Positions 21,956 to 30,408 are shown, counted from the first letter of the stretch. The stretch is 64,000 nt of DNA from CAWJJM01 sp963843275 (GCA_963843275.1 CAWJJM010000012.1:558001-622000), one strand, 5' to 3'. The notes: generated from the letters alone by a model not told the origin. Translations and numbers: made by a program.

Positions 21956-23032
21956 GTGGCGACCGCGGCCGGGGGGGCCGGCCTCGCGCTCGCCGACCTC
22001 GCCGCGCGGGTCGGCGGCGAGGTGCGGGGCGACGGAAGCCGGCGGATCGCCGGCATCCGCGGCCTCGCCGACGCCGGCCCCGACGACCTCTCCCTGTTGA
22101 AGGACCGCCGGCACCGCGCCGCGGCGCGGGCCAGCCGCGCCGGCGCCCTGCTGGTCCCCCGCGGCGCCGCGCCGCTGCTCGCCGGTCTCGAAGGCCGCGA
22201 CCTGCTGCTCGTCGACCGGCCCGACCACGCCTTCGCCACGCTCCTCGAGCTCTTCCACCCGCCGGTCCGGCCGCGACCGGGCGTCCATGCGACCGCGATC
22301 GTCGGCGCCGGCTGCACGGTCGACCCCTCCGCCCACGTCGGTCCCTACGCGGTGATCGGCGACGGCACCACCCTGGCGGCGGAGGCCGTCGTCGAGGCGC
22401 TGGCCGTCGTCGGCCGCGGCTGCCGCATCGGTCGCGGCGCCCGCCTCCACCCGCACGCCGTGGTCTACGACGGCTGCGAGCTGGGGGCCGGCGTCGAGCT
22501 GCACTCGGGCGCCGTGGTGGGCAGCGACGGCTTCGGCTACGCCAGCCGCGGCGGCGAGCACCGCAAGGTGCCGCAGGTCGGGCGCGCGGTGCTCGAGGAC
22601 GGGGTCGAGGTGGGCGCCAACTCCGCGATCGACCGCGCGACCCTCGGCGAGACCCGGGTCGGTGCGGGGAGCAAGATCGACAACCTGGTGCAGGTGGGCC
22701 ACAATGTGCGCCTGGGTCGTGGGGTGGTGATCTCGGGGCAGGGCGGCGTGGCGGGCAGCGCCACCGTCGGCGACGGCGTCATGATCGGTGGCCAGTCGGG
22801 CGTCAGCGGCCACCTCGAGATCGGTGACGGCGCCCTGGTGGCCGCCAAGTCGGCGGTCTTCCGCAGCGTGCCGGCGGGCCGCCGGGTGGCGGGCATCCCG
22901 GCGGTGGAGATGGGCGCCTGGCGGCGCCAGGTGACGCGCCTGGCCCGGCTCGACGGGCTGGCCCGGCGGCTCGCGGCGCTGGAGCGGCGCCTCGGCCTCA
23001 GCCCCGGCGAGGACGACGCAGAGGAGGGCTGA
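21956..23032 (+). CDS. lpxD: UDP-3-O-acyl-glucosamine N-acyltransferase LpxD
   Basis: Third step of lipid A synthesis: N-acylation of UDP-3-O-acyl-glucosamine using acyl-ACP. The 358-residue protein has the N-terminal uridine-binding domain (about 1-105) and a left-handed beta-helix of hexapeptide repeats (about 108-320), including GSDGFGYA, the catalytic-region NLVQVGHNVRLG with its His, and VMIGGQSGVSGHLEIGDG. A C-terminal helix follows. GTG start 10 bases after ompH; the fabZ start follows 1 base after its stop. Confidence 0.95.
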   Translation: MATAAGGAGLALADLAARVGGEVRGDGSRRIAGIRGLADAGPDDLSLLKDRRHRAAARASRAGALLVPRGAAPLLAGLEGRDLLLVDRPDHAFATLLELFHPPVRPRPGVHATAIVGAGCTVDPSAHVGPYAVIGDGTTLAAEAVVEALAVVGRGCRIGRGARLHPHAVVYDGCELGAGVELHSGAVVGSDGFGYASRGGEHRKVPQVGRAVLEDGVEVGANSAIDRATLGETRVGAGSKIDNLVQVGHNVRLGRGVVISGQGGVAGSATVGDGVMIGGQSGVSGHLEIGDGALVAAKSAVFRSVPAGRRVAGIPAVEMGAWRRQVTRLARLDGLARRLAALERRLGLSPGEDDAEEG

Positions 23033-23033
23033 G

Positions 23034-23483
23034 GTGACGTCGGCGACGAGCGAGATGGACATCCGCTGGATCCTGTCGATCCTGCCGCACCGCTACCCGC
23101 TGCTGCTGGTGGACCGCGTGCTCGAGATCGAGCCGCGCCGCCGGTTGGTGGCGATCAAGGGCGTCACCATCAACGAGCCGTACTTCATCGGCCACTTCCC
23201 CGGCCAGCCCGTGGTGCCGGGCGTGCTGCTGATCGAGGGGCTGGCGCAGGCGGGGGGCCTGCTGGTGCTCCACGACCTGCCCGACCGCGAGCACAAGCTG
23301 CTCTACTTCACCTCGATCGACAGCGCGCGCTTCCGCCGCCCGGTCGTGCCGGGCGACCAGGTGCGTTACGAGATCGAGGTGCTGCGCCTGCGGGCCAACT
23401 ACGCCAGGCTGTCCGGCCGGGTGACGGTCGACGGGCAGCTCGCCGCCGAGGCGGTGATCTCCTCGGCGACCGTGGACCGGTGA
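23034..23483 (+). CDS. fabZ: 3-hydroxyacyl-ACP dehydratase FabZ
   Basis: Hot-dog-fold dehydratase of fatty acid synthesis. Signature motifs are ILPHRYPLLLVDRVLE (catalytic His near residue 20) and the helix YFIGHFPGQPVVPGVLLIEGLAQ (catalytic Glu). The GTG at 23034 follows a GAGGAGG site at good spacing; an ATG 21 bases in would also give a full domain. It sits between lpxD and lpxA, where it shares the 3-hydroxyacyl-ACP pool with lipid A synthesis. Confidence 0.95.
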   Translation: MTSATSEMDIRWILSILPHRYPLLLVDRVLEIEPRRRLVAIKGVTINEPYFIGHFPGQPVVPGVLLIEGLAQAGGLLVLHDLPDREHKLLYFTSIDSARFRRPVVPGDQVRYEIEVLRLRANYARLSGRVTVDGQLAAEAVISSATVDR

Positions 23484-23556
23484 GCCGGCGCCCGGGACCC
23501 CCGCCGGCACCGTCGTTTCGCATCCTTCGGACACTGTCGATTCCAGGGAGCTCGTC

Positions 23557-24428
23557 ATGAGCCAGGACATCCATCCCACCGCCGTCATCGACCCCTCGGC
23601 CGAGCTGGGCGCCGGCGTCCGCGTCGGCGCCCACGCCGTGATCGGCGCCGGCGTCACCCTCGGCGACGGCTGCGAGGTCGGCAGCGGCGCCGTGGTCCAG
23701 GGGCCGAGCCGGCTGGGCCGGGAGAACCGGATCTTCCCCCACGCCTGCGTCGGCTTCGAGCCGCAGGACCTCAAGTACCGCGGCGAGGAGGTGCGCCTGG
23801 AGGTGGGGGACCGCAACCACTTCCGGGAGCTCTGCACCATCCACCGCGGCACCGTCGGGGGGGCGCCGTCACCCGGATCGGCAGCGAGAACCTGTTCATG
23901 GTCTATTCGCACGTCGGCCACGACGCCCGCATCGGCGACCGCACGGTGTTCACCAACTGCGCCACGCTGGCCGGCCACGTCGAGGTGGGCGACGACGCGG
24001 TGATCGGCGCCTTCTCCGCCGTCCACCAGTTCTGCCGGGTGGGCCGCCACGCCTACATCGGCGGCTACACGGTGGTGACCATGGACGCCCTCCCGTTCGC
24101 CAAGACGGTGGGGCAGAAGGCCACCTTCTACGGCGCCAACACCATCGGCCTGCGCCGCAAGGGGTTCAGCCGCGACACCATCCGGCGCCTCGAGGAGGCG
24201 TTCAAGCTGCTGGTCGGGTCGGGCCTGAACACCACCCAGGCGCTGGCGCGGATCGAGGAGAGCGTCGGCGAGGACCCCGAGGTCGCCTATCTGGTGGCGT
24301 TCGTGCGCGGCACGCGGCGGGGGGTGGTCAAGTCGCCGCCCGGACGGCGCGGCGAGCGCGGCGCGGCCGGGGCCGGCGACGACGAGGCGCCGCTGGTCAC
24401 CGCCGCCGAGGGCGAAGGCGGTGACTGA
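23557..24428 (+). CDS. lpxA: UDP-GlcNAc acyltransferase LpxA, with one frameshift
   Basis: First step of lipid A synthesis. The hexapeptide beta-helix starts at IHPTAVIDPSAELGAG and reads to the LCTIHRGTV segment (about residue 105), then the frame breaks at a run of seven G (23857-23863). Adding one G restores GGGAVTRIGSENLFMVYSHV, carrying the catalytic His region (VYSHVGHDARIG), and the rest to the stop, including ALPFAKTVGQKATFYGAN and GLRRKGFSRDTI. A homopolymer indel is the simplest cause. A CAGGGAG site precedes the ATG. The stop lies inside the next gene's start (8-base overlap). Confidence 0.9.
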
Positions 24429-25356
24429 GCGGGGCCGGCCGCCGCGCGCCGGGGTGTTCGGGGCCGGCGCCCTCGGCTACCACCACGTCCGGTTGCTGGC
24501 GGCGCTGCCCGCGGCGGAGCTGGTCGGGGTCCACGACCCGCGGCCCGAGGCGGCGCAGCGGGTGGCCGAGGACCACGGGGCGCGCCTCTTCGCCAGCGCC
24601 GCCGAGCTCGCCGCCGCGATCGACGTCGCGGTGGTCGCGGCCCCGACCGTGGCCCACGCCGAGGTCGCCCTGCCGCTGCTCGAGCGCGGCGTCTCGGTGC
24701 TGGTCGAGAAGCCGATGGCGGCGAGCCTCGAGGAGGCCGACGCGCTGCTCGCCGCGGCGGCGGCGTCGGGGGCCGTCCTCGGGGTCGGCCACGTCGAGTT
24801 CTACAACCCGGCGGTGCAGGCGCTGCTGGCCACCGGCGGCACGCCGCGCTTCGTCGAGGTCGAGCGCCTGGCGCGGTTCACCCCGCGTAGCCTCGACGTC
24901 GACGTCGTCCTCGACCTGATGATCCACGACCTGCAGATCCTCCACGCCCTCGACCCGTCGCCGCTCGCCGAGGTGCGGGCGACCGGCATCGAGGTGCTGT
25001 CGCCGCGCGTCGACATCGCCAACGTCCGCCTGGCGTTCGCCTCGGGCTGCGTCGCCAACGTCACCGCGTCGCGGGTCTCCGCCGAGCGCGTCCGCAAGCT
25101 CCGCGTCTTCCTGCCCCGGCGCTACTACTCGCTCGACTACCAGGCGCAGGAGATCAAGGGCTATCGCCTGGAGGAGGCGCCGTCGCGGGCGATCGTGCCG
25201 GACGACCTGGCGGTGGAGCGGGCCGAGCCGCTGCGCCGCGAGCTCGAGGCCTTTCTCGCCGCCTGCCGCGGCGAGGCGGTGCCCTTCGTCGACGGGGCGG
25301 CCGGACGGCGCGCCCTCGCCACCGCGCTCGAGGTGGCCGCCGCGATCGGCGCCTGA
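24421..25356 (+). CDS. Gfo/Idh/MocA family oxidoreductase next to lpxA
   Basis: NAD(P)-dependent sugar dehydrogenase of 311 residues: Rossmann motif GVFGAGALGYHHVRLL near the N-terminus, the family EKPMAAS motif (about residue 98), and the catalytic-region GHVEFYNPAV and DLMIHDLQIL. It overlaps lpxA by 8 bases, so it is translationally coupled to it. In some bacteria an oxidoreductase of this family (GnnA) beside lpxA oxidises the 3-OH of UDP-GlcNAc so that a transaminase (GnnB) can make a 3-amino sugar for amide-linked lipid A. No GnnB is visible here, so that role is a hypothesis. Confidence 0.85.
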   Translation: MTERGRPPRAGVFGAGALGYHHVRLLAALPAAELVGVHDPRPEAAQRVAEDHGARLFASAAELAAAIDVAVVAAPTVAHAEVALPLLERGVSVLVEKPMAASLEEADALLAAAAASGAVLGVGHVEFYNPAVQALLATGGTPRFVEVERLARFTPRSLDVDVVLDLMIHDLQILHALDPSPLAEVRATGIEVLSPRVDIANVRLAFASGCVANVTASRVSAERVRKLRVFLPRRYYSLDYQAQEIKGYRLEEAPSRAIVPDDLAVERAEPLRRELEAFLAACRGEAVPFVDGAAGRRALATALEVAAAIGA

Positions 25357-25422
25357 GGTCCGCCGGCCGGAGCCTGCGATAGGCTGGCCGCGGCGGCCGG
25401 CCAGGCCGGACCGCGACCCCCG

Positions 25423-26229
25423 ATGTGGAACGCGCTGCAGGAGCTCGAGGCCCAGGTGCTGCTGTTCACCCTGGCCGGCGGCTTCGTCGCCGTCGGCCTG
25501 TGGGAGACCTGGCGGCCGCGCCGGCCGCACTCCGCCGACACCCTGCGACGCTGGCGGGTCAGCGGGCTCCTGTGGCTGCTCAACAGCGTGCTGGTGCGGT
25601 TCCTGTTGCCGGTGTCCGTGGTGCTGGTGGCGCTGTGGGCGGAGCAGCACCGCTGGGGCCTGTTCAACCACCTGCCGCTGCCGCCGGTGGCGCGGCTGCT
25701 GGTCTCGCTGCTGCTGATCGACCTGTTCGCCTACGCCCTCCACCGCGCGCTGCACGCCAACCGTTGGCTGTGGCGCTTCCACTGGGTCCACCACAGCGAC
25801 CTCGAGTACGACCTGACCACCGGGCTGCGCTTCCACCCCGCGGAGGCGCTGGCGACGGCCCTCGCCAACAGCGTCGTCGTCCTCGCGCTGGGGCTCTCGC
25901 CCTGGTCGGCGTTGATGGCGGAGGCGGTGCTGCTGGGCGACGCGTTCGTGGCGCACGGCAACGTGTCGCTGCCGCCGCGGCTCGACCGGGTCCTCCGACG
26001 GGTGGTCGTCACCCCCGACATGCACCGGGTCCACCACTCCGCAGACCTGCGCGAGGGCAACAGCAACTACGGCGCCATCTTCAGCTTCTGGGACCGCCTG
26101 TTCGGGAGCTACGTGGCGCAGCCGCGACTGGGTCACGACGGGATGGGCATCGGCCTCGCCGACGCCGACCGCCGGACCAGCCTGAGCCTGCTGCGGCTCC
26201 TCGCCGCGCCCTTCCGGCGCCGCGCCTGA
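25423..26229 (+). CDS. Sterol desaturase/fatty acid hydroxylase family membrane protein
   Basis: Di-iron integral-membrane oxygenase family member of 268 residues. Four or so hydrophobic helices (about 12-28, 52-75, 85-110, 148-170) surround the histidine boxes HRALH, HWVHHSD and HRVHHSA, with the usual NYGAIFSFWDRLFGSY stretch after the third box. The substrate (sterol, hopanoid, fatty acid or carotenoid) cannot be read from sequence. A possible -10 (TAGGCT, 25380-25385) lies upstream. It stands alone between the lipid A block and the CTERM genes on the other strand. Confidence 0.85.
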   Translation: MWNALQELEAQVLLFTLAGGFVAVGLWETWRPRRPHSADTLRRWRVSGLLWLLNSVLVRFLLPVSVVLVALWAEQHRWGLFNHLPLPPVARLLVSLLLIDLFAYALHRALHANRWLWRFHWVHHSDLEYDLTTGLRFHPAEALATALANSVVVLALGLSPWSALMAEAVLLGDAFVAHGNVSLPPRLDRVLRRVVVTPDMHRVHHSADLREGNSNYGAIFSFWDRLFGSYVAQPRLGHDGMGIGLADADRRTSLSLLRLLAAPFRRRA

Positions 26230-26244
26230 GGGCCGGGGCCGACG

Positions 26245-26430
26245 CTACTTCGGCGGCCGCCGCCGCAGGACCACGAAGCCGGCGCCCGCGAGGAGCGCGG
26301 TCAGGGTCACCCAGCCGGCCGGCCCCAGCGCCGGCACCGCCAGCCCGGGGGTCGCCTGCGTGGCGGCGGCGGTGCCGGACACCGCGAGAGCGGCGAGGGC
26401 GGCGAGGCCGCGGCAGGTCGTCTTCACCAT
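26245..26430 (-). CDS. Miniature CTERM-tailed secreted protein, copy A
   Basis: A 61-residue protein that is almost nothing but signals: an N-terminal signal peptide (MVKTTCRGLAALAALAVSG, cleavage after about residue 24) and a C-terminal VPALGPAGW motif followed by a hydrophobic helix and a basic LRRRPPK end. That tail matches the layout of IPTL-CTERM-type sorting signals (motif, transmembrane helix, Arg cluster), handled by exosortase-like enzymes. Only about 5 residues lie between the two. GGAGGAGACG precedes the ATG. It lies 25 bases downstream of a paralogous twin. Confidence 0.75.
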   Translation of the reverse strand: MVKTTCRGLAALAALAVSGTAAATQATPGLAVPALGPAGWVTLTALLAGAGFVVLRRRPPK

Positions 26431-26455
26431 CGTCTCCTCCGGAGGGTCGCGTCCA

Positions 26456-26635
26456 CTACTTCGGCGGGCGGCGCCGCAGCGCCACGAAACCCGCCCCCAC
26501 CAACAGCACGGCGAGCGAGATCCACCCGGCGGTCCCGAGGGTCGGCACCGTCCCGGCGATGGGGACGGACGCCGAGGCGGTCGCCGCCACCGCGGCGGCG
26601 GAGAGGATGTACAAGGTCTGGGCGGTCTTCTTCAC
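26456..26635 (-). CDS. Miniature CTERM-tailed secreted protein, copy B
   Basis: A 59-residue twin of the downstream gene: signal peptide (KKTAQTLYILSAAAVAATA) joined to VPTLGTAGW, a hydrophobic helix (ISLAVLLVGAGFVAL) and RRRPPK. The GTG start at 26635 has a GGAGGCGACC ribosome binding site. The last 30 residues are far more conserved between the twins than the signal peptides, which shows that the tail is under selection. No sortase gene is visible in the window. Confidence 0.75.
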   Translation of the reverse strand: MKKTAQTLYILSAAAVAATASASVPIAGTVPTLGTAGWISLAVLLVGAGFVALRRRPPK

Positions 26636-26751
26636 GGTCGCCTCCGTCGTTCGTCGCCCGAGGGGCGGAGCACAAGGATCGGTGGACTCCGGGAACATCG
26701 CGATCATCGGCCAAGTCGGCCGCCCCGTCAAGGCCGGTGCCCACCCGGGGC

Positions 26752-29454
26752 TCAGTCCGCGCGCAGGCTCTCGGCGGGATCGGCGCCGGCGGCCCGCCGT
26801 CCGGGCAGCAGGCCGGCGGCGAGGCTCACCCCCGCCACCAGGGCGCAGGTCGCGGCGAGCACCGCGGGGTCGCCGGGGCGGAGGTCGGGGAGGAGCCCGG
26901 AGAGCAGGCGGCCGCCGGCCAGCGTGGCCGCCAGCCCGAGGGCGATGCCGGCGAGCGCCAGGGCGAGCCCTTCGCGCACCACCAGGGCCACCACGTCGCC
27001 GCGCCGCGCGCCGAGCACCAGGCGCAGGCCGATCTCGCGCCGGCGCCGGGCCAGCGAGTAGGCGAGCAGTCCGTAGATGCCCAGCACGGTGAGCGCCAAC
27101 GAGGTGGCCGCGAACACCGCCATCAGGAGCATGACGAAGCGGGCCGGGTCGGCGGTGGCGCGCAGGGCGTGCTCCAGCGCGTCGACCTCGCCGAGCGGCA
27201 GGGCGGGATCGAGCCGCCGGACCTCCTCCCGCACCGCCGTCAGCAGGCTGGCCGCGTCGCCGGGCCCGCGCACCACCAGGTGCATCTTGCGGTAGGGGAA
27301 CTGGCGTTGCGAGAAGTAGATCGCCGGCTCCGCCGGCGCGTCGAGGGCGGCGTTGCGGACGTCGGCGACCACCCCCACGACCCGGTGCTCGTCGCCCGCG
27401 ACCAGGCGGCGGCCGAGCGGGCCGATGGCTCGGGTGGTGACGACCAGCCGGCGGCCGACCGGGTCGCGCCCGGGCCACACCTGGCGCGCCAGCGTCTCGT
27501 TGACCACCACGACGCCCGGAGCGTCGGCGCGGTCGGCGGCGGTGAAGCCGCGGCCGCGGCGCAGCGGCACGCCGAGAGCGTGGAACCAGCCCTCGTCGAC
27601 CGAGTGGATCTGGGCGGACCCTTCCTCGCCGTGCGGCGGTTCCGGCGCGCCGGGGACGGTGAAGGGCACCCTCCAGCCCGGGTCCACCGGCAGGAAGCTG
27701 GCGACGCCGGCGTCGGCGACCTGGGGCCGGTCGCGCAGGCCGGCGAGCAGCCCGGTGTAGAAGGGCGCGACCCGCTCCCATCCGTACTCCGCGTCGGGGA
27801 GCTGCAGGTCGACGCCGAGGGCGTCGGCGGCGCTCACCCCGAGGTCGGCGGAGAGCAGGCGGGCGACGCTGCGGATCAGCATGCCGGCGCCGGCGAGCAG
27901 CACCACCGACAGCGCCACCTGGGCGACCACCAGGGCGGCGCGCAGGCGCCGGCCGCCGCGCCCCCCGGTGGCGCCGCGGCCGGCGTCGGAGAGCGAGCGG
28001 CGGACGGCGGTGCGCGAGGCCAGGAGCGCGGGCGCGGCACCGGCCAGCACGGCGCACCCGGCGGTGGCGGCGAGGGTGAAGACGAGCACCGCGGCGTCGA
28101 GCCGGACGTCGGCGGCCCGGGGGATGGGGATCGGCGACCAGGCGAGCAGCCCGTGCACGGCCACCAGCGCGACCCCGAGCCCGAGCGCTCCGCCGAGGGT
28201 CGACAGCAGCGCGCTCTCCACCAGGACGCCGCGCAGCAGGCGGAAGCGGTCCGCGCCCAGGGCGAGGCGCACCGACAGGTCGCCGCGCCGCGCGGTGGCG
28301 CGCGCCAGGCCGAGCCCCGCGACGTTGATGCAGGCGATCAGCAGCAGCAGCCCGGCGGCGCCGAAGAGGGCGAGGAAGCCGGGGCGGAAGAGACCGGCGA
28401 CGTCGCGCGCCAGCGGCACCACGCGCGCGCTCCAGCCGCGGTTGGTCCGCGGCGCCGCGGCCGCCAGCCGCTCGCCGAGCGCGGCGAGCTCGCGGTCCGC
28501 GGCCTCCAGCGTCACGCCGGGGCGGAGGCGCCCGACCGCCCCCATGAAGTGAGCGCCGCGGCTGTGCTGCTCGAGGTCCCATCCGAGCCGCTCCCAGACG
28601 TCGGTGTCGTCGGGGAAGTGGAACCCTGCCGGCATGACCCCCACGACCGTGTAGGGAAAGCCGTTGAGGGAGAGGACGTGGCCCAACACGCCGGGGTCGG
28701 CGGCGAAGCGGCTGCGCCACAGCCGATGGCTGATCACCGCCTCCCGCTCGCTGCCCCACAGCGTGTCGTCGCGCGGGAAGCTGCGGCCGAGGACCGGCTG
28801 CACGCCGAGCAGCGCGAAGAGGTTCTCCGAGGCCTCCACGGTGGAGACCTGGATCGGCGCCCCGGAGGCGTCCGCCAGGTTCATCTCCGGGCGCCACCAG
28901 CCGGCGATGTCGGTGAAGACCGCCTCGAGGCGCCGGTAGTCCATCAGGTTGACCGGCGACACCGGCTCCTGCGCCAGACCCTTCTCCTGGTGGGTCTCCC
29001 AGACCCGCACCAGGCGGTCGGGCTCGCGGTAGGGCAGCGGGGCCAGAACCACGCCGTGCAGCAGGCTGAAGACCGCCGTCGCCGCGCCGGTGCCGAGGGC
29101 GAGGGTGAGCACGGCGGCGGCGGCGTACCCCGGGTTGGTGCGCAGGGCGCGGACGGCGGCGCGGAGGTCGCTCCCCAGGCCGGCGACCGGCCCGGCGCCG
29201 GGGGCCGGCAGGGGGCGGCGCGGGCCGTGGCTGCGCGCCCGCACCGCCGCCAGCGCCGCCGCCAGGGGCCGCCGCGCGCCGAGCTCCGCGGCCACCGCAG
29301 CGGCGGCGGCCGCCGCGTCCGTCCCGCCGGCGAGCAGCTCCGCCTCGAGGTCCTCAAGGTGTTGGGTGAGCTCTTCGACGACGTCGGCCTCGTCGGCCGG
29401 CGCCAGGTCCGCCGTCGCCACCCGGCGGCGCACCTCGTCGCGCCAGTCACGCAT
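26752..29454 (-). CDS. ADOP-family (acidobacterial duplicated) ABC permease
   Basis: A 900-residue MacB/FtsX-type permease with a duplicated architecture. An N-terminal cytosolic region (about 1-90; VVEELTQHLEDLEAELLAG) precedes LRAAVRALRTNPGYAAAAVLTLALG, then a first helix, a periplasmic MacB-PCD domain, three helices (about 365-470), a second copy (LRAALVVAQVALSVVLLAG, about 520) with its own periplasmic domain, and three final helices. This layout is the ADOP family, abundant in Acidobacteriota, usually without a dedicated ATPase gene. Substrate unknown; peptide or antibiotic export is the usual guess. Overlaps padR by 8 bases. Confidence 0.93.
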   Translation of the reverse strand: MRDWRDEVRRRVATADLAPADEADVVEELTQHLEDLEAELLAGGTDAAAAAAAVAAELGARRPLAAALAAVRARSHGPRRPLPAPGAGPVAGLGSDLRAAVRALRTNPGYAAAAVLTLALGTGAATAVFSLLHGVVLAPLPYREPDRLVRVWETHQEKGLAQEPVSPVNLMDYRRLEAVFTDIAGWWRPEMNLADASGAPIQVSTVEASENLFALLGVQPVLGRSFPRDDTLWGSEREAVISHRLWRSRFAADPGVLGHVLSLNGFPYTVVGVMPAGFHFPDDTDVWERLGWDLEQHSRGAHFMGAVGRLRPGVTLEAADRELAALGERLAAAAPRTNRGWSARVVPLARDVAGLFRPGFLALFGAAGLLLLIACINVAGLGLARATARRGDLSVRLALGADRFRLLRGVLVESALLSTLGGALGLGVALVAVHGLLAWSPIPIPRAADVRLDAAVLVFTLAATAGCAVLAGAAPALLASRTAVRRSLSDAGRGATGGRGGRRLRAALVVAQVALSVVLLAGAGMLIRSVARLLSADLGVSAADALGVDLQLPDAEYGWERVAPFYTGLLAGLRDRPQVADAGVASFLPVDPGWRVPFTVPGAPEPPHGEEGSAQIHSVDEGWFHALGVPLRRGRGFTAADRADAPGVVVVNETLARQVWPGRDPVGRRLVVTTRAIGPLGRRLVAGDEHRVVGVVADVRNAALDAPAEPAIYFSQRQFPYRKMHLVVRGPGDAASLLTAVREEVRRLDPALPLGEVDALEHALRATADPARFVMLLMAVFAATSLALTVLGIYGLLAYSLARRRREIGLRLVLGARRGDVVALVVREGLALALAGIALGLAATLAGGRLLSGLLPDLRPGDPAVLAATCALVAGVSLAAGLLPGRRAAGADPAESLRAD

Positions 29455-29779
29455 ACTCCACCCCCGTGATGCGGGACACCGCGCGGACGAACTCGGCCCA
29501 GCCGCGGCGTTGGGTCTCGAGTCGGCTGCGGCCCGCCGCCGTCAGGTGGTAGTAACGCCGCCGGCGCTTCCCCGCGGCCTCGACCCAGCGGCCGGCGAGC
29601 AGGCCGTCCTTCTCCAGCCGGTAGAGCAGCGGGTAGAGCGAGGCGGCGTGGATGGTGACCATCCCCTGCGAGCGCGTGGCGATGAGCTTGCTCAGCTCGT
29701 AGCCGTGCCGCGGCCCGTCGGCGAGCAGCGAGAGGACGAGAAACGGGGTGGTGCCCTTCTTCAGCTCCGGATCGAACAT
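29447..29779 (-). CDS. PadR family transcriptional regulator
   Basis: A 110-residue winged-helix repressor: LKKGTTPFLVLSLLADGPRH opens the domain, GYELSKLI is the recognition region, and ASLYPLLYRLEKDGLLAGRW and KRRRRYYHLTAAGR form the wing. PadR regulators paired with ADOP permeases are standard in Acidobacteriota. It heads the padR-permease operon, with a GAGG site before the ATG. A perfect palindrome just upstream suggests autoregulation; the ligand is unknown. Confidence 0.93.
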   Translation of the reverse strand: MFDPELKKGTTPFLVLSLLADGPRHGYELSKLIATRSQGMVTIHAASLYPLLYRLEKDGLLAGRWVEAAGKRRRRYYHLTAAGRSRLETQRRGWAEFVRAVSRITGVEYA

Positions 29780-29790
29780 GGCGACCTCAC

Positions 29791-29807
29791 ATATGGGATC
29801 GCCATAT
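29791..29807 (-). promoter_or_regulatory. Probable PadR operator palindrome
   Basis: ATATGG-GATCG-CCATAT, a perfect 6-5-6 inverted repeat 11 bases upstream of the padR ATG and the most AT-rich spot in the neighbourhood. Its position over the likely -10 fits a repressor site for PadR controlling its own operon. Confidence 0.6.
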
Positions 29808-29859
29808 ATTGAGGCGGCCCGCGGCGCCTGTCAAGCGCCCGCCGCCCGCCGCGCCGGGA

Positions 29860-30408
29860 TCAGTCGCGTCCGGTGGCGATCTCCACGTCCGGGAACTCCA
29901 CTTCCACGTCCTCCGCGTAGCGGCGGCCGTTCTTCTCGTCGTGACGGTGGAAGTCGGGAGCGGCGATGCGCACCCGCAGGGTGTAGACGCCGTCGCCGGG
30001 CACCTTCCAGTTGCGGCCGTAGTGGTAGAGCCAGGGGTGCCAGAGGAAGGGCATCGGGTGGGTGCCGACCTCGGTGCCGTCGCCGTCGAGGAGGGTCGCC
30101 TCGACCTCGAGACCGGGGAGGAAGCGGTGGTCGGCGCGGTCGCGCACCGACACCTCGACGTGGCAGTTCTCCTCCTCCGGGGCCTCCCAGACCAGCTCGC
30201 CGCCGCGCCGGCGCCAGAGCCCCTCCGCCTCCTCCACGGCATAGGCGACCACGTAGTCGCCCGCCTCCCGTTCGCCGCCGTCGTGGGCGACGTCCCGGGC
30301 CATGTGGCGCAGGGCCTTGCGGTAGACCTCGCCCTGCTCGCGGGCCAGGTCGAGCTCGTGGCGGCTGGCCTCGCCGCTCTTCTCCATCGGTGGCGTCTGC
30401 ACGGTCAC
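29860..30408 (-). CDS. Possible iron-transport (Tp34/P19-like) domain protein
   Basis: A 182-residue acidic protein. The C-terminal two-thirds form an Ig-like beta pattern with LPGLEVEATLLDGDGTEVG, MPFLWHPWLYHYGRNW, VPGDGVYTLRVRIAAPDFHR and a final DVEVEFPDVEI. His, Met and acidic residues spaced this way recall P19/Tp34 periplasmic iron or copper binding proteins and related haloarchaeal 'iron transporter' proteins; that link is from memory of motifs and is tentative. Those are exported, but here no signal peptide is visible. No transport partner is adjacent. Preceded by a GGGAGGGAAGAG site. Confidence 0.45.
   Translation of the reverse strand: MTVQTPPMEKSGEASRHELDLAREQGEVYRKALRHMARDVAHDGGEREAGDYVVAYAVEEAEGLWRRRGGELVWEAPEEENCHVEVSVRDRADHRFLPGLEVEATLLDGDGTEVGTHPMPFLWHPWLYHYGRNWKVPGDGVYTLRVRIAAPDFHRHDEKNGRRYAEDVEVEFPDVEIATGRD

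Noticed and set aside
26752..29454. MacB macrolide exporter
   Set aside because: It lacks an ATPase domain and has the duplicated permease plus N-terminal cytosolic extension of the ADOP family.
26737..29469. 910-codon plus-strand frame opposite the ADOP permease
   Set aside because: Low-complexity antisense shadow of a clearly conserved permease.
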